47,703 nt of DNA, taken from assembly GCA_963579235.1 (NCBI GenBank), contig CAUZFM010000008.1:1-47703 (forward strand), read 5' to 3'. The stretch is from UBA1149 sp963579235. Its GTDB lineage: Bacteria > Desulfobacterota > Binatia > UBA1149. The translations under genes were made by a program, and so were the position numbers. The notes beneath the pieces are model-generated. The model saw nothing but the letters and a program-made list of their open reading frames with translations. It did no database searches and had not been told where the DNA came from. Below are positions 15,237-23,780 of this stretch, one piece after another; within the stretch, counting starts at the first letter, position 1; the number at the start of each line of letters is the position of its first letter.

Positions 15237-17447
15237 TCAGGCTGCTATCCGCGCCAGCGCTTCGAGTACAATGTCGGGCGTGAGCAACTGCGGCAACAAC
15301 TGCGGCTCGGAATCTCCCCTGCCATCGTACAACACGTACAGGGGAACACCGTCGCGACCGTAACGGCCCAGGGCCCGGGTTATGAGCGGGTCTCCGCGCG
15401 TCCAGTCGGCTTTCATTGCAACCACTCCCAGCTCAAGAAACCGCTCGGACACACGCTGCGAAGAAAAAGCTACCGCCTCGTTGGCCTTGCAGCTCAGGCA
15501 CCAGTCAGCCGTAAAATCGATGAATACCGGCCTGCCTTCGGCTCGCAAACGGTCGACCTCGTCCTGCCTCCATGCGCGCCATTGGATAGCCCCCTCGGCG
15601 TACTCGCCACCGACCAGCGAGCCAGCGCCAGCCGACACGGAATAGGGCTGCGCGGCACCCTGCAGGGCCAGCAGCAGGGCCAGAACGGCCACGCCCAACG
15701 ACGCGTACGCGCGCGGACGAGATTGCCCGTGCCCCCGAAGCCAGGCCGCGGCACCACCCAGAACGAAAGCCGCGAGCAGGTAAATAAGACCGCCGTTGCC
15801 CACCTGCCCCGCGAACACCCACACAAGCCAGGCCGCCGCCAGGAACAGCGGAAAAGCCATCGCTTCCTTGAAGGTTTCCATCCAGGCGCCAGGCCTTGGT
15901 AGAAAGCGAAGCAGCGCCGGACTGAACGAGAGCATAACGTAAGGCAATGCCATGCCCAGCCCGAGGGAAGTAAAAACAGACATAGCTTCCAGTGGTGGGC
16001 GCTGGACAGCAAAACCCAGCGCCGCTCCCATGAAGGGAGCCGTGCAGGGAGTGGCAAGTACGGTCGCGAGCACCCCGCTCAGGAAAGATCCCTTGTAACC
16101 GCTCGTCCCGCCCTCCAGCTGACCGGCCGATGCAGTGAGCGAGTAACCTATGTCGAAGGTTCCCACGAGTTGAAGCGCCAGCGCGAACAAGAGCAAAGCC
16201 ATGGCGGCCACGAACGCTGGCGATTGCAGTTGAAAACCCCAGCCCAGTTCCTGCCCCCCGGCCTTGAGCGTAATCATGACGGCGGCCAGCGCCTGGAAAG
16301 ACAGCACGACACCGGCACCGAAAACCAAGCCGTGGCGACGTACGGCCGCTGGTTCATCGCCGGCCATCTGCACGAAACTCAGGATCTTAAGCGACAGCAC
16401 GGGGAATACGCAGGGCATGAGATTGAGCACCAGGCCACCAGCAAGGGCCAGTAAAAGGGCCAGCATTATGGTCATGTCAGAGACCGGTGGCGCCTCGCCA
16501 ACCCCTGTATCCAAGCCGCCTTGCGAAGCACCCTCCGCAGCCGGCTGCGGCGCCACCACTGAAGACAAGCGGCCGCTGACAGTCTTCAGGTCAACGTCCA
16601 GCTCCACGGCATCGTAGCCGGTCTGTCCGTTGCGCGGCTGCTTATCAACCGACGGCCACTTGAAGAGAAATCGCGTTGATTCGGGAACCTCGCTGCCCGT
16701 TTGTCGCGCCAGTGAGACGAGTATACCTGCGCCGCCAGGCTGGCTCCGTGCGGGCACATCGTCTTCTACCAGGCCCCTGGCCAGGGGATAAACCTGCAGC
16801 TCGGACAAGCTCGCGCCCAGAGATTCAGGCGAGCGCAGAGATACCTGCACGAAGTCATCGTAGACCTCTGCTGTGGCCGACCAGCCCTTTTTGCCTGCAC
16901 TCGGAAACGACCTGCGCGCAGTTTCTATCTGCCCCGACCACGCATCGTTGCTTATCGCCTGCATCGCCAGCACCGGCAGCTGCAGGGACAAATCGGCCTT
17001 GCCGGGGATGCAACGGTCTTCCCTGCAAATAGTCCAGGTGGCCCGCGCCTGGGCCCGCAGCTCTCCGCCCGGCTCCAATTTACTCGAGGCGGTGAGAGTA
17101 GAAAGCAACAATACCGGTGCCTCGTAGCCGTAGCTCACGAATGAACCGTCCACAAAACGAGTCGGAGCAGGAAACTCAAGCTCTCCGCCCTGCAAGCCTT
17201 CAGGCAATTTCCAGTCCAGGGTAGTAGGCAAGCCCACGTCGCCGGGATTCTTCCAGTAGACGTGCCAGCCCTCGGCCGGGGTCAACTTGAGAGCCACGTC
17301 AAACGAGCTACCGGGCTGCACGGTGTCCACCGCCGCTGCCAGCTCCAAGCGCAGGTGCGGCGCCTCAACCACGTCGGCTGGCAAATAACCCGGGAGCGCC
17401 AACAGCAGGGGCAGGAGCAGAATGGTCGTAACGGACCTCAACATCAT
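15237..17447 (-). CDS. dsbD: Thiol:disulfide interchange protein, DsbD/ScsB type
   Basis: Carries electrons from cytoplasmic thioredoxin across the inner membrane to periplasmic partners. The 736-residue protein has a signal peptide, an N-terminal ScsB/DsbC-like immunoglobulin domain with C141/C146 (TICREDRCIPG), a membrane domain with the two proline-flanked redox cysteines (NLMPCVFPVL and ATPCTAPFMG), and a C-terminal thioredoxin domain with WCLSC. Length and order match the ScsB/DsbD family. It lies beside the VKOR-DsbA-TlpA fusion, giving both an oxidising and a reducing arm in one locus. Start ATG 17447; MM start, either methionine possible. Confidence 0.93.
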   Translation of the reverse strand: MMLRSVTTILLLPLLLALPGYLPADVVEAPHLRLELAAAVDTVQPGSSFDVALKLTPAEGWHVYWKNPGDVGLPTTLDWKLPEGLQGGELEFPAPTRFVDGSFVSYGYEAPVLLLSTLTASSKLEPGGELRAQARATWTICREDRCIPGKADLSLQLPVLAMQAISNDAWSGQIETARRSFPSAGKKGWSATAEVYDDFVQVSLRSPESLGASLSELQVYPLARGLVEDDVPARSQPGGAGILVSLARQTGSEVPESTRFLFKWPSVDKQPRNGQTGYDAVELDVDLKTVSGRLSSVVAPQPAAEGASQGGLDTGVGEAPPVSDMTIMLALLLALAGGLVLNLMPCVFPVLSLKILSFVQMAGDEPAAVRRHGLVFGAGVVLSFQALAAVMITLKAGGQELGWGFQLQSPAFVAAMALLLFALALQLVGTFDIGYSLTASAGQLEGGTSGYKGSFLSGVLATVLATPCTAPFMGAALGFAVQRPPLEAMSVFTSLGLGMALPYVMLSFSPALLRFLPRPGAWMETFKEAMAFPLFLAAAWLVWVFAGQVGNGGLIYLLAAFVLGGAAAWLRGHGQSRPRAYASLGVAVLALLLALQGAAQPYSVSAGAGSLVGGEYAEGAIQWRAWRQDEVDRLRAEGRPVFIDFTADWCLSCKANEAVAFSSQRVSERFLELGVVAMKADWTRGDPLITRALGRYGRDGVPLYVLYDGRGDSEPQLLPQLLTPDIVLEALARIAA

Positions 17448-17543
17448 CTCTGATTATACCAAGATCAGGCCCCCGCGGGCATCCCCTGTCTGGATCTTCG
17501 CCCGGGTATTCTCGCAGTTACGCCCAGTCGTATTTGCAATCCC

Positions 17544-17561
17544 CTAAACTGCTGCTAAACG
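17544..17561 (+). promoter_or_regulatory. Pho-box-like direct repeat upstream of the phosphate operon
   Basis: CTAAACT and CTAAACG occur 11 bases apart with a 4-base spacer (GCTG). Two 7-base direct repeats at an 11-base period are the arrangement PhoB binds in classic Pho boxes, though the bases differ from the CTGTCAT consensus. It lies about 73 bases before phoU. Architecture is seen; PhoB binding is inferred. Confidence 0.35.
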
Positions 17562-17633
17562 CTGCTGAATCAGCCCACTCATACCATGTAACGCGCTTCG
17601 GGCTTTGACCGTGGAAGCTGCAGCGAGGATCCA

Positions 17634-18740
17634 GTGACTACCCACCTCGAAGAACTACTAAAACAAGACATTTCGGCCATCCGCGACAAGGTGCGCGAGA
17701 TGGGAGACCTGGCGTTGCGGGCCCTCGAAGACTCGGTCAAGGCCCTCGTAGCAGCGGACACCACGCTGGCCTATTCGTGCATCCTGCGCGATTCGCGCAT
17801 AGACGACCTCGAAAGCCGGGTTGACTCCATGACCGTGGATTTCATGGTCAGGCACATCCCTGTGGCGGCCCAGCTCAGATTTGCCCACTCGGTAGCCAAG
17901 ATAGTCAGTGAACTGGAGCGCGTCGGTGATTACTCCGAGAGCATCAGCCGACAGGCCATTGAGATCAGCGACGCCGCGGATCGCCCCGATTTCGAAAAGT
18001 TCGAAAAGCTCGCGGCCGTCGCAATCGAAATGCTCAGGCAGGCGCTGCGATCTTTTCTCGACGAGGACATCGAGCTCGCCGAAGAGACCAAGCACCTCGA
18101 CGCAAAAGCCAACCGCTTACACCAGGAGATCTACGCGGACCTTGTGGCTTCGCAACCAAAAACAAAATCAGACATGTCGCTGTTGTTCTCCCTGCTGTCG
18201 GTGGCCAACCGCTTTGAGCGCGTGGCCGATCAGGCTGGCAACATCTGCGACGAGGTGGCCTACATCGTAAGCGGCACGAACGTGCGGCACCGCTTGAGCA
18301 AGGACATCGGCATACTGTTCGTCTCGTCGTCGAACTCCTGCAGGAGCCTCATGGCCGAGGCCATCGGCCGCACCATAGGCGGCGACCACATGGAGTTCTC
18401 CTCGGCCGGCGTCGACGCCGGAGTCCCCGACCCCGAGGCAGTCAAGTTCCTGACTGCGATGAGCATCGATGTTTCGAGCCACAAGCCTACCGACCTCGGA
18501 TCCCTGGGCAGCATCAAGCAGTACAAGGCCGTCGTCGCACTGGGCGCAGAAGCCGCGGAAGCCCTGCCCCGCCTAGGCTACCGGACGATCGCTCTCGAAT
18601 GGGACGTGGCCAACCCTGCAACTGACAAGAAAACCAGCTACGAAGAAGTTTTCCATGCCCTGGTGGAACGCGTAACCAACTTGATTCACAGCCTACACGG
18701 AACGACCAGTGCCGCTCTCGAAGAGGTAACCAACAAGTGA
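17634..18740 (+). CDS. phoU: PhoU fused to an inactive LMW-phosphatase/ArsC-like domain
   Basis: Residues 1-215 are a full PhoU, two three-helix bundles each with its metal-binding motif (SELERVGDYSES and NRFERVADQAGN). PhoU restrains the Pst transporter and PhoR signalling. Residues 224-350 are a low-molecular-weight phosphotyrosine phosphatase/arsenate reductase domain (ILFVSSSNSCRSLMAEAIG). Its nucleophile, normally Cys in FVCxxNSCRS, is Ser231, and the general-acid Asp of the DP loop is Asn327 (WDVANPA). The P-loop itself is kept, so it may bind phosphate without turnover. GTG start with GAGG five bases before it. It heads the operon, whereas phoU is usually last. The stop overlaps pstS. 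Confidence 0.92.
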   Translation: MTTHLEELLKQDISAIRDKVREMGDLALRALEDSVKALVAADTTLAYSCILRDSRIDDLESRVDSMTVDFMVRHIPVAAQLRFAHSVAKIVSELERVGDYSESISRQAIEISDAADRPDFEKFEKLAAVAIEMLRQALRSFLDEDIELAEETKHLDAKANRLHQEIYADLVASQPKTKSDMSLLFSLLSVANRFERVADQAGNICDEVAYIVSGTNVRHRLSKDIGILFVSSSNSCRSLMAEAIGRTIGGDHMEFSSAGVDAGVPDPEAVKFLTAMSIDVSSHKPTDLGSLGSIKQYKAVVALGAEAAEALPRLGYRTIALEWDVANPATDKKTSYEEVFHALVERVTNLIHSLHGTTSAALEEVTNK

Positions 18741-19615
18741 CGATTATCGTCCCGGGCAAGCGCCGTTACCTGCTCTGCGCCGGGCTTATCGTTCTGGCCG
18801 CCTGTAGCAGCTCGAATAGCGACCGCACGGTGCTGCAGAACAAGGGGTCTGATACCCTGGTCAACGTGGCCCAGGCCTGGGCGGAGAACTACAGCCGCGT
18901 CAAGACCGACGTCGCAGTGGTGGTGAGCGGGGGAGGTTCGGGAACGGGCATCGCCGCCCTCATAAACGGAAAGGTCGACATCGCCAACGCCAGCCGGGAA
19001 ATGAAACCGGAAGAGCACGAATCGATGAAGAAAAACGGCTTGATAGCCGCTGTGCAGCACACCGTAGCCCGCGACGCCATCGTCGTCTTCGTTCACAAGG
19101 ACAACCCGGCCGCGCAGCTATCCGTGCAACAGCTGGCCTGTGTTTACGGTGAGGGTGGCAAATGCTCTACCTGGACCGACCTCGGCATCGAGGTGCCCGG
19201 TTGTGCGAAGCAGGAAATCATCCGTATCAGCAGGCAGTCCAACTCCGGCACCTACGTTTTCTTCAGGGAAACCGTGCTCGGTAAAACCGGCGATTTCAAG
19301 CTCGGCTCGCGAGACATGCAGGGCAGCAAGGACGTCGTTGATCTTGTGACTCACACCCCCTGTGCCATCGGTTACAGCGGCATGGGTTACGCGAACGAGA
19401 AGCTTAAATCGGTCTGCGTATCTGCCAACGATGGCGGGGCTTGCGTAACTCCCAACGCCGAGACCGCGGCGTCGGGCGTTTACCCCATCGCGCGGGGCCT
19501 GTACATGTACACCATCGGGGAGGCCGAGGGTGCAGCTAAAGATTATCTCGATTGGATCTTGTCGCCAGCGGGCCAGGCTATTGTCACGCAAAGCGGCTTC
19601 ATTCCGGTCAACTGA
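18737..19615 (+). CDS. pstS: Phosphate-binding lipoprotein PstS
   Basis: The solute-binding component of the high-affinity phosphate ABC transporter. A lipobox (VLAAC, C23) anchors it. Phosphate-binding features include NKGSDTL near the start, GGGSGTGIAALI, the ISRQSNSGTYVFF segment and the IGYSG stretch, all typical of PstS. At 292 residues it is near the family minimum. Starts on a GTG overlapping the PhoU-fusion stop by four bases, then pstC follows after 23 bases. Unusually cysteine-rich for a PstS, which could suit the oxidative envelope machinery nearby, but that is speculation. Confidence 0.94.
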   Translation: MTIIVPGKRRYLLCAGLIVLAACSSSNSDRTVLQNKGSDTLVNVAQAWAENYSRVKTDVAVVVSGGGSGTGIAALINGKVDIANASREMKPEEHESMKKNGLIAAVQHTVARDAIVVFVHKDNPAAQLSVQQLACVYGEGGKCSTWTDLGIEVPGCAKQEIIRISRQSNSGTYVFFRETVLGKTGDFKLGSRDMQGSKDVVDLVTHTPCAIGYSGMGYANEKLKSVCVSANDGGACVTPNAETAASGVYPIARGLYMYTIGEAEGAAKDYLDWILSPAGQAIVTQSGFIPVN

Positions 19616-19638
19616 CGGCCCTTTAGGCCGTCGCAGAC

Positions 19639-20583
19639 GTGACAGCAAGACAGGACGTGAACCCACAACAGGCTACGTCACCCCCTGACGACGATCGCAA
19701 GGCGAGGGCCGGGAGCGCGCTCGAGCGCGTAATTGAGTTTGCGATAAAGGCGAGCGGCTTCAGCGCGATTCTTTTTGTCTTCGCCATATTCTTCTTCGTA
19801 TTCTCCACAGCGTCGGAGTTCATTTTCGAAAAAATGGATTTCGTGGAGTTCCTGACCAGCCCCGAGTGGTATCCGACTTCGCTGTCTAACAAGCGCTACG
19901 GCACCCTTGCCCTGCTTGCGGGTACCGTCAGCGTCACCGGACTGGCCATGATTATCGCGGTGCCGCTTGGCCTGGGATCGGCTCTCTTCATATCCGAGTT
20001 CACCAGTGGCTCGGTCAAAGAAGGCCTGAAGATCACCATCGAGCTGCTGGCCGCCATTCCCTCGGTGGTCTGGGGGTTCATCGGCCTGGCCGTGATGAAT
20101 CCGCTGATAATCGAAGTGTTCGACGCTCCCATCGGCCTGAACGTGCTCAACGGTGGGATCATACTGGGCTTGATGAGCGTGCCCATAATCGTGAGCATAG
20201 GCGAAGACGCGCTCAAGGCCGTGCCTGACTCTTTCCGTGAGGCATCGCTGGCCCTGGGCGCCACGCGCTGGCAGACAGCGCGCAAGGTCCTCTTTCCGGC
20301 CGCGCGCAGTGGCCTGCTGGCAGCCGTGCTGCTCGGTGTCGGTCGCGCCATCGGCGAGACCATGGCAGTGCTCATGGCTACCGGCCACGCGGTGCAGATT
20401 CCAAGCAGCCCACTGGATTCTGTTCGCACACTGACCGCGACCATCGCCGCAGAATTGGGCGAGACCGCGGCTGGCAGCGATCACTACCAGGCCCTGTTCG
20501 CGGTCGGGGTCCTTCTCTTCCTGCTGACCTTCGGTGTGAACCTCGCGGCTGACCTCATCGTGAGGGGACGGTCGGCACGATGA
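19639..20583 (+). CDS. pstC: Phosphate ABC transporter permease PstC
   Basis: Inner-membrane permease of the Pst system, 314 residues with six predicted membrane helices. The ABC-contacting EAA loop appears as FREASLALGATRWQTARKVLFPAA, the standard form of PstC/PstA. The N-terminal 35 residues are cytoplasmic and charged. GTG start. The stop overlaps the pstA start by four bases (ATGA), ensuring equal synthesis of the two permease subunits. Confidence 0.94.
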   Translation: MTARQDVNPQQATSPPDDDRKARAGSALERVIEFAIKASGFSAILFVFAIFFFVFSTASEFIFEKMDFVEFLTSPEWYPTSLSNKRYGTLALLAGTVSVTGLAMIIAVPLGLGSALFISEFTSGSVKEGLKITIELLAAIPSVVWGFIGLAVMNPLIIEVFDAPIGLNVLNGGIILGLMSVPIIVSIGEDALKAVPDSFREASLALGATRWQTARKVLFPAARSGLLAAVLLGVGRAIGETMAVLMATGHAVQIPSSPLDSVRTLTATIAAELGETAAGSDHYQALFAVGVLLFLLTFGVNLAADLIVRGRSAR

Positions 20584-21461
20584 ACGCTTCGCCCTTTGCC
20601 ACCAGCGCCCGCACCGCAACCAACCGCCGCGTCGAAAGCGTGGGCAAGACGGTGCTGGCGGGAGTAACCGCGCTGCTCATCCTGCCTCTCACTGCCATCC
20701 TCGGCCTGCTGGTCATACGCGGGGCCCCCGCACTGAGCATGGAGTTCCTTCTGGAGGCGCCCGCGGCGGGCATGACAGCCGGTGGTGTGTTCCCGGCCAT
20801 AGTAGGTACGCTCTGGCTCGTGGGCGTCTCACTCGCGGTGTCGGCACCGGTAGGAATAATGGCGGGTATTTACTTGAACGAGTACGCGAGGGCTAACTGG
20901 CTCACGCGCATGGTCAACCTCGCCATCGTAAACCTGGCCGGCGTCCCGAGTATAGTGCACGCCCTGTTTGGTGTGGGCGTGTTCGTGCTCTTTCTCGGCC
21001 TTGGTACCAGCATACTGTCGGCGTCGTTGACCCTGGCCATCATGACCCTGCCGGTCATCATCGCCAGTACCAAGGAAGCGCTCGCGGCGGTGCCCATGGC
21101 CTTTCGCGAGGCCTGCTGGACACTGGGCGCTACCCGCTGGCAGACCATACGACACGTGGTACTGCCCAACTCGATATCGGGCATACTCACCGGGGTCATA
21201 CTCCAGGTTTCGCGCGCGGCCGGTGAAACAGCCCCCATCATGTTTACCGGTGCGGCCTTCTACCTTCCCTTCCTGCCCCAGTCGGTCCAGGACCAGTGCA
21301 TGGCGCTTTCGATGCACCTTTTCACCGTCTCCACGCAGGTGCCCAACGTGCCCGAGGCCATCCCCTACGCTACGGCGCTCGTGCTGCTCAGCGTGGTGCT
21401 ACTGGTAAACCTGACCGCGATCACCTTTCGGAGTTACCTCAGGAGAAACCGAAAGTGGTAA
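20580..21461 (+). CDS. pstA: Phosphate ABC transporter permease PstA
   Basis: The second Pst permease, 293 residues, with the EAA loop FREACWTLGATRWQTIRHVVLPNS and the family stretch VSRAAGETAPIMFTGAAF. It pairs with PstC to form the translocation path. Start overlaps pstC by four bases and the stop overlaps the GTG of pstB1, so the whole set is translationally chained. Nothing unusual is seen in the permease pair, in contrast to the two ATPases that follow. Confidence 0.94.
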   Translation: MNASPFATSARTATNRRVESVGKTVLAGVTALLILPLTAILGLLVIRGAPALSMEFLLEAPAAGMTAGGVFPAIVGTLWLVGVSLAVSAPVGIMAGIYLNEYARANWLTRMVNLAIVNLAGVPSIVHALFGVGVFVLFLGLGTSILSASLTLAIMTLPVIIASTKEALAAVPMAFREACWTLGATRWQTIRHVVLPNSISGILTGVILQVSRAAGETAPIMFTGAAFYLPFLPQSVQDQCMALSMHLFTVSTQVPNVPEAIPYATALVLLSVVLLVNLTAITFRSYLRRNRKW

Positions 21462-22219
21462 GCGCGTCGCCGATGATAGAGGTGATAGATCTCAGCGTGA
21501 GCTACGCGGGCAAGCCGGCGCTTGAACAGGTGACCCTCGAAGTGCGTCGCAATGAAATCCTGGCTGTCATCGGGCCTGCAAACTCGGGCAAGACCACCAT
21601 GCTCAACTGCATCAACCGTATGATCGAAACCATTCCGTCTGCATCGACCAGCGGCACCGTGAAGGTGGACGGGCACGACGTGGCCGAGTACCTCGACCCA
21701 TCGCTGCTGCGCCGCAGGATAGGCATGGTGTTTCCTCTCCCCGTGGGCCTGCCCATGACCGTGTACGAAAACGTCGCGTTTGCGCCCCGCATGGCGGGCG
21801 AAAAAGACCGCTCGGTGCTCGACGAAACCGTAGAGCGCTGCCTCAAGCAGTCGGCGCTGTGGGACGAAGTCAAGGACAGGCTCGATGACCTCGGCACGCG
21901 CCTGTCGGGCGGTCAGCAGCAGCGCCTCACCATAGCGCGCGCGCTTTCGCTGAACCCCGAAATTCTTTGCCTCGACGAATTCTCTATCGCTGTTGATCCG
22001 GTGACAACGATGAAGATCGAAGAAGTACTCAAGGAACTCAACGAAAACATGACCATCGTGGTGGTCACCAACCTCGTGCTCCAGGCCAAGCGCCTGGCCC
22101 ACCGGACGGCCCTGCTCCTCAACGGCAAGCTGGTGGAAGTGGGCGACAACGAAGTCATCTTCTCCAGGCAGACTGCTGACGCGCGCACCTTTCAGTACGT
22201 GCAGGGATTGTTCGGCTGA
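21455..22219 (+). CDS. pstB: PstB-like ATPase 1: signature intact, Q- and H-loops lost
   Basis: An ABC ATPase of 254 residues. Walker A is GPANSGKT (40-47), the signature LSGGQQQR is intact (150-157) and Walker B with its glutamate is LCLDEF (171-176). Two residues needed at its own ATP site are missing: the Q-loop glutamine is Pro94 (GMVFPLP) and the H-loop histidine is Asn206 (VVTN); the D-loop is also altered (SIAVDP). It should bind ATP but hydrolyse it poorly, while still offering a good signature to a partner. GTG 21455 follows AGGAG at 21441-21445 and overlaps the pstA stop. Pairs with the next gene. Confidence 0.9.
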   Translation: MVSASPMIEVIDLSVSYAGKPALEQVTLEVRRNEILAVIGPANSGKTTMLNCINRMIETIPSASTSGTVKVDGHDVAEYLDPSLLRRRIGMVFPLPVGLPMTVYENVAFAPRMAGEKDRSVLDETVERCLKQSALWDEVKDRLDDLGTRLSGGQQQRLTIARALSLNPEILCLDEFSIAVDPVTTMKIEEVLKELNENMTIVVVTNLVLQAKRLAHRTALLLNGKLVEVGDNEVIFSRQTADARTFQYVQGLFG

Positions 22220-22220
22220 C

Positions 22221-22988
22221 GTGGACGAGTACTGCATAAAGACCCGCGGGCTGAAACTCTTCTACGGGGAGTTCGAAGCGCTCAAGGGACTCGACACGCG
22301 CTTTCTCTCGGGCAAAATCAGCGCGCTAATCGGCCCGTCGGGTTGTGGGAAGACGACCTTCCTGCGCTGCTTCAACCGCATCAACGAGCGCTACGAGGGT
22401 GTGCGCACCGAGGGAGAAGTGATCGTACAGGACCACGACATATACTCCGCCGACACCGACCTGGTAGAACTGAGAAAAAAGGTCGGCATGGTTTTCCAAC
22501 GACCCAATCCGCTGCCGCTCTCGGTACGCGACAACATACTCTACGGGCTGCGCCTGCACTTCAGCCGAAGATATCGTAACGCGTCCACACTGGACGAAGC
22601 GCTTGAGACTTCACTGCGCGCGGTCCACCTCTGGGACGATTTGAAGGATTCTCTGTCCATCCAGGCGACCACCCTGTCGCTGGAAAAACAGCAGAAGCTC
22701 TGCATCGCGCGCCTGCTGCCGCTCAAACCCGAGGTGCTACTCATGGACGAGCCCTGCTCGGCCCTGGACCCCGACGCTACGGCCAAGGTAGAGGACCTCC
22801 TGCGCGACCTCGCAGGCGACTATTCCCTGGTCATAGTTACCCACAACATGGCCCAGGCCCGTCGCGTGAGTGATGAGTGCGCCTTCATGTTGCTGGGCGA
22901 ACTGGTTGAAATGCGCCGAACCGAGGACCTTTTTGTTTCGCCTCGAGACCAGCGCACTGCCGATTACATTGAAGGACGCTTCGGCTGA
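22221..22988 (+). CDS. pstB: PstB-like ATPase 2: catalytic site intact, signature degenerate
   Basis: A 255-residue PstB. Walker A GPSGCGKTT, Q-loop FQRP (Q93), Walker B LLMDEPCSALDP and H-loop VTHNM (H208) are all canonical. The ABC signature, LSGGQQQR in normal PstB, reads LSLEKQQK (152-159), so it cannot properly close on a partner's ATP. Its own ATP site would instead be completed by the intact LSGGQ of PstB1. The two therefore appear to be an obligate heterodimer with one working and one degenerate site. GTG start, one base after the pstB1 stop. The reading frame is continuous and flanks are conserved, so this is not a frameshift. Confidence 0.92.
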   Translation: MDEYCIKTRGLKLFYGEFEALKGLDTRFLSGKISALIGPSGCGKTTFLRCFNRINERYEGVRTEGEVIVQDHDIYSADTDLVELRKKVGMVFQRPNPLPLSVRDNILYGLRLHFSRRYRNASTLDEALETSLRAVHLWDDLKDSLSIQATTLSLEKQQKLCIARLLPLKPEVLLMDEPCSALDPDATAKVEDLLRDLAGDYSLVIVTHNMAQARRVSDECAFMLLGELVEMRRTEDLFVSPRDQRTADYIEGRFG

Positions 22989-23029
22989 CCGCTTGGCGCA
23001 GTCCCCCCGCGAGCAGCTGCAATCGAAAT

Positions 23030-23044
23030 CCCGCGCTCCGCGGG
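23030..23044 (+). terminator. Weak GC hairpin after the phosphate operon
   Basis: CCCGCG-CTC-CGCGGG forms a 6-base stem with a 3-base loop, followed by only TTAT. It lies in the 69-base gap between pstB2 and the next gene. It could attenuate read-through, but the T-tract is poor and the next start codon is close. Confidence 0.3.
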
Positions 23045-23057
23045 TTATCATCAACGC

Positions 23058-23780
23058 ATGGACCTTCAAGCCCGAGACCGTCGTACCTTGGAAAAGTTGC
23101 TCGAGCAGCTTCACATAGCGCTTCCCGATCAAGTCGAGTCGGTCTGCCTCTACGGCGATATATGTCGGCCCGGCTACAACCGTCGCCGCACACCACTGGC
23201 CTTGCTCATCCTGCTCACGGAAGTAACACCCGCTGTGCTGAAAACGCTGAGGCCCCTGGTTTCGCGATGGCGCAGGCGCCGTGTCAGCGTACCACTGGTC
23301 ATGGACCGGGCCTACATCGAGAGTTCGCTCGACGTGTTTCCCGTGGAGTTCATCGAGCTGGCCGACGAACACCAACTCGTGTGGGGCCAGAACGACCCCC
23401 TCGCCGGCATAAACGTTGACCGCACTCACCTCAGGTTGCAGCTTGAGTCTCAATCGCGGGGGCGCATGCTGCACCTCTGGGAGGGTTTTCTCGGGGCGGG
23501 CCGTTCGGGGCGCCTCCTCAACGAACTGCTTTTTTCGGCGACCGCCGAAATGGAGATTATTTTTCGCGGCATGCTCTACCTGCGCGAACTTTCCCGCCCC
23601 GAGAACCCGGTCGATCTCGTGGCCGCCGTCGAAGCGCAGTTTGAACTGCAGCTCCCCACGCTGCGCGCCCTTGAAGCGGCCCGCGCGATTGGCCGCGTGA
23701 ACAGGAGCGAACGCGAAGCGCTTGCCGACAACGCCATGGCCGAAGTTCGCTCGGTGGTAAGGGCCATAGACGCACTGTGA
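23058..23780 (+). CDS. Degenerate nucleotidyltransferase-like protein
   Basis: A 240-residue protein. The N-terminal part resembles a small nucleotidyltransferase fold: ESVCLYGDICRPGY (27-40) sits where LYGSxxxG is normal, but the following acidic pair is absent (TPLALLILL instead of a DxD strand), so catalysis is doubtful. The middle (VEFIELADEHQLVWGQNDPLAG) and the helical remainder resemble proteins found beside LemA and TPM genes in other bacteria, as far as I recall. The next gene starts on its last codons (GTGA overlap), so the NTase-like, TPM and LemA genes form one unit. Function not known. Confidence 0.7.
   Translation: MDLQARDRRTLEKLLEQLHIALPDQVESVCLYGDICRPGYNRRRTPLALLILLTEVTPAVLKTLRPLVSRWRRRRVSVPLVMDRAYIESSLDVFPVEFIELADEHQLVWGQNDPLAGINVDRTHLRLQLESQSRGRMLHLWEGFLGAGRSGRLLNELLFSATAEMEIIFRGMLYLRELSRPENPVDLVAAVEAQFELQLPTLRALEAARAIGRVNRSEREALADNAMAEVRSVVRAIDAL

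Noticed and set aside
22221..22988. LSLEK in PstB2 as a frameshift or sequencing error
   Set aside because: The reading frame is continuous, the flanking residues (TTLS and QQKLCIAR) are conserved, and the change matches complementary loss in PstB1.
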